Origin: Acidimicrobiaceae bacterium | GTDB lineage: Bacteria > Actinomycetota > Acidimicrobiia > Acidimicrobiales > Bog-793 | Assembly: GCA_003170375.1 (NCBI GenBank) | Contig: PMZN01000133.1 | Location: forward strand, 6,682-19,707 | Length of the DNA stretch: 13,026 nucleotides | Direction of reading: 5' to 3' | Part shown: one piece after another, positions 7,054-13,026 of the stretch | Layout: each line of letters starts with the position of its first letter | How positions within the stretch are numbered: position 1 is the first letter of the stretch | Program-made: the position numbers and the translations under genes | The notes under the pieces: model-generated | The model's input: the letters and a program-made list of their open reading frames with translations, nothing else | Told to the model about the DNA's origin: nothing | The model's database searches: none

Positions 7054-9810
7054 GTGAGGTCGTGCAGCGTCCTCGTGGCAAAGCCCCTCCGGTGGTTCTG
7101 GGCCACCGCCGCTACCCTCTTCGTCGCAGCAGCGATCTTCGGCGCATGGGTGGTCCTCGATCTTGGCGGCACGCGGACCACGAACGCCGTCGACAATCTC
7201 GGTCAGTTGCTCGCGCCACTGATCGCCACCGGCGCGTGCGGATGGGCCGCATGGCGCTCTGCAATAACTCGGAAGGCGTGGGCCTTCCTCGGGGCCTCAA
7301 GCCTTTCTTGGGCCGTCGGGCAGGCAATTTGGTGCTACTACTCGCTGATACGCGACGTCGCCGTACCATTCCCCTCCCTCGCTGACGCCGGGTATCTCTC
7401 CGCTGTCCCACTCGCTGTCGTGGGTCTGCTGGCGTTCCCGAGCAACCTTCGACGCGTGACTTCGCGACTGGGCGCACTCTTGGACGGCATGCTTATTGCT
7501 GGATCGCTGTTGTTCCTCAGCTGGGCCACGGTGCTGGGCCCGATCTACGGGTCCCACCAGGGCGACATCTTGAGACAGGTCCTCTCGATGGCCTATCCGG
7601 CGGGCGACGTAGTGCTCATATCGCTCGTGGTAATCCTCGCCAGACACACTGCGCTCAGTAATCGCAGGAGCCTGCGTCTAGTCATGCTCGGCATCATCGC
7701 GTTTGCCGTCTCGGACAGCTCCTTCGCGTACTTCACCGAGGTCAACACGTACGGATCGGGCAGCGTTTTCGACATTGGATGGGTGGTCGGGTATCTGCTC
7801 GTGGCGTTAGGAGCCGGGTGGACCCTGGTTTCGGCGCCGAACGAGTCAGAGAGTTCGGAGTCCGAACTCGTCACGCTTATGTCTGTCTTAGTCCCTTATG
7901 CCCTGGTCGCCCTGGCGGGAGTTGCCGTAGCGATCCGTCTCGTCCAGGGACGCCACTTCGGTCTCTTCCTCGCTTCCGAGGGGTTCATCCTCCTCCTCGT
8001 GCTGGGGTTCAGACAGATCCTCACCCTCCTGGACAATCTGACGCTCAACCATCGCCTTCACACGAAGCTGGCGTTAGGTACCCAGGTTCTACGCGACCGG
8101 GAAGCGCGGTACTCGGCTCTTGTAGAGCATTCGTCAGACGCCATCACGATCCTCGGCGAGGATGCGACCGTCGTCTACCAGAGTCCCTCTCTTACCAATG
8201 TGCTCGGGTGGGAGCAGGCGAGAACCGCCGGTAAGAGCCTCCTCGACCTTCTCCACCCGGACGACCACAGCCGGTGGCAGGCAGTGGTAGGTCGCCTTAA
8301 GGCCGACCCGAACGACGAGGTGACTACCGAGTGGCGCATTCGCCACTTGGACGGCACGTGGCGCATATTTCAGTCGGTGGTAACCAATTTGCTGGACGAG
8401 CCAAGCGTCAATGGACTGGTGCTCAATAGCCGGGACGTGACCGATCAACGAGCTCTTGAGGATCAACTACGCCATCAAGCATTCCACGACCCTCTCACAG
8501 CCCTCGCCAACCGCGCACTCTTTGCGGAACATCTTGAACAGGCGGTCCGACGTCGTGCACGTAGCGGTGGCTCGCTCCATGTGATGTTCATCAACCTCGA
8601 CGACTTCAAGGCGGTGAACGACCTTCGTGGCCGTGACCAGGGCGATGAGCTGATCCAGCAAGTGGCTATGCGCCTTCAGGCGACGTTTCGAGAAGCTGAC
8701 GCCATAGCGCGTCTCGGAGGCGACGCGTTCGCAGTCCTGCTCGAGGGCGCTTTTGGGAGCGTCGACCCGAGTGCAGCAAGACGATTGATCGGGAGTTTCT
8801 CCTTGCCTTTTGAGCTCGATGGCGAGGCGGTGGTCGTGACTGCGAGCGTCGGCGTGGCTACCGACGCGAGCGGTGCGGAGACCGACGAGGAGCTGCTGCG
8901 CTACGCGGAGCTCGCCATGTATGCGGCAAAGGCACAGGGTAAGCGATGCTTCGTCGTCTACTCCCCGGACCTACATGGCTCGGTCCTCGAAGGAGCCAAG
9001 ATCGGAACTGAGCTTCGGCGAGCAGTGGAGCAGAACGAGTTCGTTCTCTTCTATCAGCCGATCGTTGACCTCCAATCTGGCCGAGTTAGAGCCGTCGAGG
9101 CGCTCGTTCGTTGGAACCACCCCGAGCGAGGCTTGGTCTTTCCCAACGACTTCATTCCCGCAGCTGAAGCCTCAGGCTGGATCGTGCCCATCGGCGAATG
9201 GGTGCTCAACAGGGCTTGTCACGCTCTCCCGACGTGGAACCACATTGGCAACGAGCCGTTACGCATCAGCGTGAATGTGTCGCTCCGCCAGCTATTCGAT
9301 CCGCGCTTTGTCACGGTGGTGCGCAAGGCCCTCGATGAGTCCAAGATCGACCCACAGCAGCTCACCCTTGAGGTGACTGAGAGCTTGTACTCCGAGGACT
9401 CGGCAGAAAGGACAGAAGTGCTCTCCGAGCTGAGGCGAATCGGCGTGAAAATCGCTATTGACGACTTCGGGACCGGTTACTCAGCGCTCAGCTCACTCCG
9501 TGACATGCCAGTCGACGTCCTCAAAATCGATAAATCGTTCGTCGATCACATCGCCGACAGCGCCGAGGCAGCACATCTAGTTCAGATGATCCTGCAACTT
9601 GCTCACGACTTCCGTATTTCAACCGTCGCCGAGGGAGCAGAGAACGTGCGCCAGGTCCAGATGCTTCGGGCTATGGGGTGCTCATTCGTGCAGGGCTATT
9701 ACTTCTCGAAGCCGCTTCCGGAGTCAGAACTCGAGATCGTGCTCCAGCGGGACTTCCCAGTTCCCCCTCCCTTGAAGCCGACTGCGGGGCGGATACCGAT
9801 CGGAGGGTGA
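7054..9810 (+). CDS. Membrane-anchored PAS-GGDEF-EAL protein, probable c-di-GMP phosphodiesterase
   Basis: From GTG 7054 the product is 918 residues. About ten hydrophobic segments (residues 10-310) form an integral-membrane sensor. A PAS domain follows (RYSALVEHSSDAITIL, from residue 352). Then come a GGDEF domain and an EAL domain (EALVRWNHP from residue 682). The EAL half keeps the expected catalytic residues: Glu of EAL, Asn in SVNVSLRQL, Glu in EVTES, DDFGTGYSAL, Lys in LKIDKSFV, Glu in AEGAEN and Gln in QGYYFSKP, so c-di-GMP hydrolysis is likely. The GGDEF signature is GGDAF (residues 555-559) and the usual SLGH is NDLRGRD, so cyclase activity is doubtful and GTP sensing is an alternative. 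The start is uncertain: TTG 6937 and GTG 7075 are alternatives, and GTG 7054 has GAGG very close upstream. The protein could control motility or surface behaviour of the host; its island location is unusual. Confidence 0.9.
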   Translation: MRSCSVLVAKPLRWFWATAATLFVAAAIFGAWVVLDLGGTRTTNAVDNLGQLLAPLIATGACGWAAWRSAITRKAWAFLGASSLSWAVGQAIWCYYSLIRDVAVPFPSLADAGYLSAVPLAVVGLLAFPSNLRRVTSRLGALLDGMLIAGSLLFLSWATVLGPIYGSHQGDILRQVLSMAYPAGDVVLISLVVILARHTALSNRRSLRLVMLGIIAFAVSDSSFAYFTEVNTYGSGSVFDIGWVVGYLLVALGAGWTLVSAPNESESSESELVTLMSVLVPYALVALAGVAVAIRLVQGRHFGLFLASEGFILLLVLGFRQILTLLDNLTLNHRLHTKLALGTQVLRDREARYSALVEHSSDAITILGEDATVVYQSPSLTNVLGWEQARTAGKSLLDLLHPDDHSRWQAVVGRLKADPNDEVTTEWRIRHLDGTWRIFQSVVTNLLDEPSVNGLVLNSRDVTDQRALEDQLRHQAFHDPLTALANRALFAEHLEQAVRRRARSGGSLHVMFINLDDFKAVNDLRGRDQGDELIQQVAMRLQATFREADAIARLGGDAFAVLLEGAFGSVDPSAARRLIGSFSLPFELDGEAVVVTASVGVATDASGAETDEELLRYAELAMYAAKAQGKRCFVVYSPDLHGSVLEGAKIGTELRRAVEQNEFVLFYQPIVDLQSGRVRAVEALVRWNHPERGLVFPNDFIPAAEASGWIVPIGEWVLNRACHALPTWNHIGNEPLRISVNVSLRQLFDPRFVTVVRKALDESKIDPQQLTLEVTESLYSEDSAERTEVLSELRRIGVKIAIDDFGTGYSALSSLRDMPVDVLKIDKSFVDHIADSAEAAHLVQMILQLAHDFRISTVAEGAENVRQVQMLRAMGCSFVQGYYFSKPLPESELEIVLQRDFPVPPPLKPTAGRIPIGG

Positions 9811-10931
9811 GCAACACTCACACGCGCCCTCTCGACCCCACACGTGTTCGACTGCATGTCGGGATTGTGCAATGACGCGACATGCTTCAACGCGGCTAGA
9901 AAGGACGGTGGCAGCCCGATGCGGTCCACCGCCAGCATCGCGGAAGCCAACGCCCGTATTGACGCAGGCGGAGGGGGCGAACCCGGGGCGCGAGTGGGAC
10001 GGCGGTAGGTACGCGCGTCCGGACCTACTGGCACATCGCCGAGGGACTCGGCGAGCGCGAGCGCGGCCTCGCGACTCAGGCGGTCGACAGACGCCAAGAA
10101 CTCCCATTGGTCCGGGTAGGGGTCCAGCGTCGATGGGTCGAGGAATACGGTCGTCCCCTTGTTGCGACATTCGCCCTGAAGCGGGAGAGCAATGAGGTTG
10201 CCGAAGCCCTGCCTCGGTAGAAAGTCCTGGGCCGGGAAAAGCCGGTCGTAGCTCACGAGGTCGATCTCCGCCCGAGCCGTCATGGCTTCGCGCAGGAGGT
10301 ACGCGCCGATCCGTCGAGCCGAACTGGCGGGTACCCGCTCAATGAAGAAGGCCCAGACGTGACCGCCATCTCCGGATCGAGACCGCTCAAGCACAGCGGG
10401 AATGCCGGCGGCTCGCGCGGCATCGAGGTAGGCAAGAGCGTCAAGCGTCCATCCCGCGCCATCGAAGTCGCACACCAACAAGAAGCACGAATCGTCACCC
10501 ATCAGGGGATAGAGACCGACACTGATCGTCCCGGAGAGATGGTCCGCGGTCACCTCTCCGTTCAGGGACAACAGCTCCCTGTCGGGTTTGCGACTGTTCG
10601 GCCATCCGCCCCTGGCCGCCGGCCCCCACCCCGACTTGCCGGTCCGAACGTTCTCCCAGCGCAGCGCGTAGACGTCGTCTCGGCCTCGGAATAATGCTCG
10701 GAACAGTTCGACCTTTTGCTGCGACGAAGAGCGTTGCGTCACACCCGAGGCCAAGGCTGGACGGTCCGCCGGAAACAGAGTCGGCTCCCAAGCACTTACA
10801 GGTGCGGCACGGTCTTCGCGCCCCAGGCCAAGAAGATCACGCAAACGACGGTTCTCCGCCTCAAGGTCCGCGACCCGTTCAGCAAGGTCGTCGTCTGGGC
10901 GACGTTCACCCGAGCGGTCGTTGATCGTCAG
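9699..10931 (-). pseudogene. Truncated TOTE conflict-system type archaeo-eukaryotic primase
   Basis: The N terminus is a coiled-coil-like segment (LAERVADLEAENRRLRDLLGL). Counted from TTG 10844, the primase core has the metal-binding pair in LLVCDFDGAGW (D126, D128), the His motif RSGDGGHVWAFF (H162) and GFGNLIALPLQG (213-224). These match the AEP domain found fused to a helicase-nuclease in TOTE conflict systems. Similarity ends at LKHVASLHNP (position 9861), exactly where the helicase part should follow; the remaining frame to TAG at 9699 runs antisense over the EAL gene and is not family-like. The start is also odd: the frame begins right after the toxin stop codon, and the only ordinary start, TTG 10844, lies within the conserved coiled coil. 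CTG at 10931, six bases after GAGGAG, is a possible start. The AEP core itself has no internal stop, so a primase-only product remains possible. Confidence 0.75.
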
Positions 10932-10943
10932 ATCCAGCTCCTC

Positions 10944-11912
10944 TTAGCTTTCAGCATGGTCGGGACACCTGCCACGAGGCGGGTACCAGTACGGGCAACG
11001 AATTGCGGTGCCTGTTGCGAGGTCGTGATGAGGACACCGTAGGTTGCCAGGTGCCCAGCCGTTGCGTGCCCATTTGGCGCGTTCGCGATCGATGGCCGTC
11101 GCCGAGCGTCGGGCATCGTAAAGCGGATCCAGATTCTGGTCACTCCAAAGGATCAACTCGGTCGCCGCATGATGGACCTCGTACTCAGCCAGCCCGTCGA
11201 CTGCGAGCAGTTCGAGATCGTCACGGAACTGCTGGTCCGCGGCGTTCGCCGCAAGGCGCTGACGAAACGTTGCCGGCGATACACCGCAAGCACTCAGATA
11301 GTGGTCACCCGCAACGGCCAGGTCGGTATCGGTGATCTGGAGCTCCCGGCGGGCGAGCCACATGTCCCACAAGTCGCGCCCTTTTCGTCGTTGCGCAAGG
11401 GCACGGAACTTCGACCCCACGAGCTCGCCGGGCTGGAAGGTCGGTATCTCGGCTTCGCCTGACCACCAACGCGTGTCGACGCTGTGAGCAATCCGGGTTA
11501 GGGCAAGTGCCGGCGGAACCTCGTCGGTGTTGATCTCGATCTTGACCCGCAGCCGAACTCCAGAATTGGCCTCACCCTCCAGCAGAACCTTTACGCTCCC
11601 GTGCACGACGTTGCGACTCACCTCCTTGAGAGGGCTCGCTACGAGCGCCGACCGGATGGCGTCAACGAGCCAGCCGGTCGGTCCGGCGCGGCCGACGAGA
11701 ACGTAGTCGAGATCATCCGAGTACCTCCTCGCTCTTGGCAGGTGAAGCTTGTGCAAACATGTGCCGCCGCGCCACACGAGGCAACGGCCAAGCTCGTCGT
11801 GGCTGGCGAGGAGGATCGCCAGCTGTGAGAGCAAAAGGTCTTGCTCTACTTGCTCTTCGGTCGACCAAGGATGCTGGCGACGCCACTGGGTGAGGACCGG
11901 CGGCGGAATCAC
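10944..11912 (-). CDS. abiEii: AbiEii-family nucleotidyltransferase toxin
   Basis: This is the toxin of a type IV AbiE toxin-antitoxin and abortive-infection pair. Relatives use a DNA polymerase beta-like fold to transfer nucleotides, in studied cases to tRNA acceptor ends, which arrests growth. Motif I is WRGGTCLHKLHL (G49, G50), leading to the metal-binding RRYSDDLDYVL (D66, D67, D69). KIEINT and the basic SKFRALAQRRKGRDLWDMW also match the family. The GTG start at 11912 overlaps the antitoxin stop as GTGA, with GGAG upstream, so the pair is translationally coupled in the usual antitoxin-first order. The 322-residue length is normal. An unusual C-terminal tail carries C293, H295, H296, C306, C316 and H319, a possible zinc site. 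The gene ends with TAA immediately before the primase frame. Confidence 0.9.
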   Translation of the reverse strand: MIPPPVLTQWRRQHPWSTEEQVEQDLLLSQLAILLASHDELGRCLVWRGGTCLHKLHLPRARRYSDDLDYVLVGRAGPTGWLVDAIRSALVASPLKEVSRNVVHGSVKVLLEGEANSGVRLRVKIEINTDEVPPALALTRIAHSVDTRWWSGEAEIPTFQPGELVGSKFRALAQRRKGRDLWDMWLARRELQITDTDLAVAGDHYLSACGVSPATFRQRLAANAADQQFRDDLELLAVDGLAEYEVHHAATELILWSDQNLDPLYDARRSATAIDRERAKWARNGWAPGNLRCPHHDLATGTAIRCPYWYPPRGRCPDHAES

Positions 11913-12688
11913 TCGTCGGGCTCCACTGCGACATTCACTATCACCTGCCACCGGCGGTCAATCTCGCCGTGGGCCTCTCCCTTTGGGTTAAGCAGCGTGC
12001 GGTTCCGGTCTCCCTTGGCGGACTCTTCGAGCGCGCTCAGTTCCACGTCACTCTTGACGCTCTCGAGTAGAAACCCCAGTCGGCGCGTAGCCGCCCGCGA
12101 CCGTTGCGACGTTTGCTCGGCGAGTCTGTCGGCGTCAAGGGTGAATTCGCGCAAGACAGTTGCGACGTTGCCGACGCCGCCGCCTCGACCCGGGGCCTGG
12201 GCGAGGTCGAAAGCGCACGTCTCCGGTGTCGCGACCCGAAGCGACCCGGTGGGGCCGGTCGCCGTCGCCACCGGCCATATCGACATCCGGGCATCGGTGT
12301 AGAACCGCAGTCTCGGCCCGGACGTCCTGTCGGTCACCGGACGGTTCACGACCGTCTGGGTTACCTGGGCCGCTTGGTGCGCTGCGCCATGACGGGCCGC
12401 AGCGGACAGGTAGCCAAGGTAGTAGTTCCGGCCGAGGTGACGGCAGAGGTCGTCGAGGAACCAATCTGCCGGTACGGTGCCCTCATGCCGGTACTGCGGC
12501 GGGATGAGGACGTAGAGACCCCTTACCGGGCTGAAAAGCAGGTGCCGTCGCTGTGCCTCGGCAACGGCGACTCGCACCGACCCCGGCGAAGATCCTGAGC
12601 GATCGCGAACCTGCTCCTGGGTGAGCGTTACCTGCCCTTCGCTGAGGAACTCGTCCCAAAGGCCAGCAAAGCGCGTATTAGAGGCCAT
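11909..12688 (-). CDS. abiEi: AbiEi-family antitoxin and autorepressor
   Basis: From ATG 12688 the product is 259 residues. The N-terminal part (about residues 5-65, LWDEFLSEGQVTLTQEQVRD and following) is a winged helix-turn-helix as in AbiEi antitoxins. The middle (WFLDDLCRHLGRNYYLGYLSAAARHGA) and C-terminal part match the AbiEi C-terminal domain that neutralises the toxin and is needed for autoregulation. In-frame ATG 12715 is the alternative start, but it lies in the outer arm of the operator palindrome with no ribosome binding site. A -10-like TACACT seven bases before ATG 12688 suggests a leaderless message from 12688. It overlaps the toxin gene by four bases. Confidence 0.87.
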   Translation of the reverse strand: MASNTRFAGLWDEFLSEGQVTLTQEQVRDRSGSSPGSVRVAVAEAQRRHLLFSPVRGLYVLIPPQYRHEGTVPADWFLDDLCRHLGRNYYLGYLSAAARHGAAHQAAQVTQTVVNRPVTDRTSGPRLRFYTDARMSIWPVATATGPTGSLRVATPETCAFDLAQAPGRGGGVGNVATVLREFTLDADRLAEQTSQRSRAATRRLGFLLESVKSDVELSALEESAKGDRNRTLLNPKGEAHGEIDRRWQVIVNVAVEPDE

Positions 12689-12717
12689 GAAAGTTAGTGT
12701 ACCGCTAACTTTCATGG
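12685..12717 (-). promoter_or_regulatory. Palindromic operator and promoter of the AbiE pair
   Basis: CCATGAAAGTTAG (12685-12697) and CTAACTTTCATGG (12705-12717) are perfect 13-base inverted repeats around a seven-base spacer. On the minus strand TACACT (12701-12696) spans the spacer and inner arm and resembles a -10 box, placing the transcript start at or beside ATG 12688. AbiEi proteins are known to repress their own promoter through inverted repeats, so binding here would block both the promoter and the start codon. No good -35 box is seen. Confidence 0.7.
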
Positions 12718-13007
12718 TGATGGGTATGCATGGAGCAGTGACAAAGGTCTGCCTCCCGAACCAGAGGTCTGTCGTCGATTCGTTGGGGTCGTCTGCAACC
12801 GGACCTTGGCCCTTTCCGGCGGTTCAGATTTGACAGCCGAAGGGCTGGAAATCGGCTGGCGCCACCCAACATTCACCCAACATTGGGTTTCCCAACTCGT
12901 CCGGCACCGTCTACAGGCGTCCCAATCCGGGCCACAACTGCCTGTTCACATGGCTTGTCGAGGACGCCAGCAGACGCTGCGAGACGCTCCGGCACAGACA
13001 GGAGTCA
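12718..13007. other. Gene-free right end of the island
   Basis: No credible gene lies between the AbiE operator and the right attachment repeat. The stretch holds the right-hand arm-type-like repeats at 12863-12897 and nothing else I can name; neither strand shows integrase or excisionase motifs. Confidence 0.6.
12863..12887 (+). repeat. Right pair of arm-type-like repeats
   Basis: CACCCAACATT occurs twice in perfect tandem (12863-12873 and 12874-12884), an 11-base period. The second copy also forms the short palindrome CCCAACATTGGG, and a further CCCAAC lies at 12891. The pair lies 120 bases inside the right attachment repeat and has the same motif, period and orientation as the pair near the left end. 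Confidence 0.55.
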
Positions 13008-13026
13008 ACTCATAATCCCTTGGTCG
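13008..13026 (+). repeat. Right attachment-site repeat (attR core), cut by the window end
   Basis: This is an exact copy of tRNA bases 6121-6139. The window stops while identity still holds, so the repeat is probably longer and may reach the tRNA 3' end (up to 43 bases). The preceding bases do not form the tRNA 5' half, so this is a displaced 3' tRNA segment and not a second tRNA gene. Confidence 0.85.

Larger units (their letters stand above)
6121..13026. mobile_element. Genomic island integrated in the 3' half of the CAT tRNA
   Basis: The boundaries are exact 19-base direct repeats: one from the anticodon loop onward in the tRNA (6121-6139), one ending at the last base of the window (13008-13026). 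The content differs from the conserved core genes on the left: IS remnants, a c-di-GMP signalling protein, a broken conflict-system primase and an AbiE toxin-antitoxin pair. Paired 11-base-period repeats lie just inside both ends. No integrase, excisionase or transfer gene is visible, so the element is either non-autonomous, decayed, or one unit of a larger array that continues to the right. Confidence 0.75.

Noticed and set aside
9840..9847. ACACGTGT palindrome between the EAL gene and the broken primase.
   Set aside because: It is only eight bases long with no T run, so it is not supported as a terminator or an operator.
12863..12897. Short repeats considered as a CRISPR-like array.
   Set aside because: The copies are in direct tandem with no spacers, and no cas-like gene is present.
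12806..13015. A 69-codon plus-strand frame at the island end, checked as a possible excisionase or integrase tail.
   Set aside because: It crosses the arm-like repeats and runs into the attachment repeat, has no ribosome binding site, and shows no helix-turn-helix or integrase motif.

Overview
The window is high-GC bacterial DNA, most likely from an actinomycete-type (Actinomycetota) genome; Acidimicrobiia or a relative is possible but not shown. The reasons are the actinobacterial style of the DnaG and RpoD proteins, the frequent GTG starts, a short YtxH-like protein beside rpoD, and tRNA genes without an encoded CCA.

The left part (1-6090) is ordinary chromosome. It opens with the 3' end of pyruvate phosphate dikinase, followed on the same strand by dnaG (primase) and rpoD (principal sigma factor). 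The last two overlap in an ATGA, so replication priming and housekeeping transcription are translationally coupled. A small YtxH-like gene faces rpoD. After a hairpin-rich spacer come tRNA-Asn(GTT), tandem hairpins, and a 554-residue polytopic membrane protein on the minus strand that looks like a GT-C type glycosyltransferase.

A tRNA with anticodon CAT (Met or lysidine-type Ile2) lies at 6091-6163. Its last 43 bases begin with a 19-base sequence, 6121-6139, that recurs exactly as the last 19 bases of the window (13008-13026). I read the DNA between as a roughly 6.9 kb genomic island integrated into the 3' half of the tRNA, with the distal attachment site cut by the window edge. Just inside each end are paired CCCAACA(A/T) direct repeats with the same 11-base period, as expected of arm-type integrase sites. 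No integrase is visible.

The island contains, from left to right: two opposed remnants of IS21-family istB genes and one IS end; a membrane-anchored PAS-GGDEF-EAL protein whose phosphodiesterase half looks intact and whose cyclase motif is altered (GGDAF); a truncated primase of the TOTE conflict-system type, cut exactly where its helicase part should begin; and a complete AbiE toxin-antitoxin pair. The AbiE pair has a 13-base-arm palindrome over its start codon that looks like its operator. The primase frame follows the toxin gene directly in the same frame after a TAA and has no ordinary start codon, so it depends on a rare CTG start, an internal TTG, or readthrough.

Taken together, the right half looks like a small, partly decayed defence island. 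The AbiE pair is the intact stabilising or anti-phage module, and the TOTE primase is a relic or a trimmed derivative of a second conflict system.
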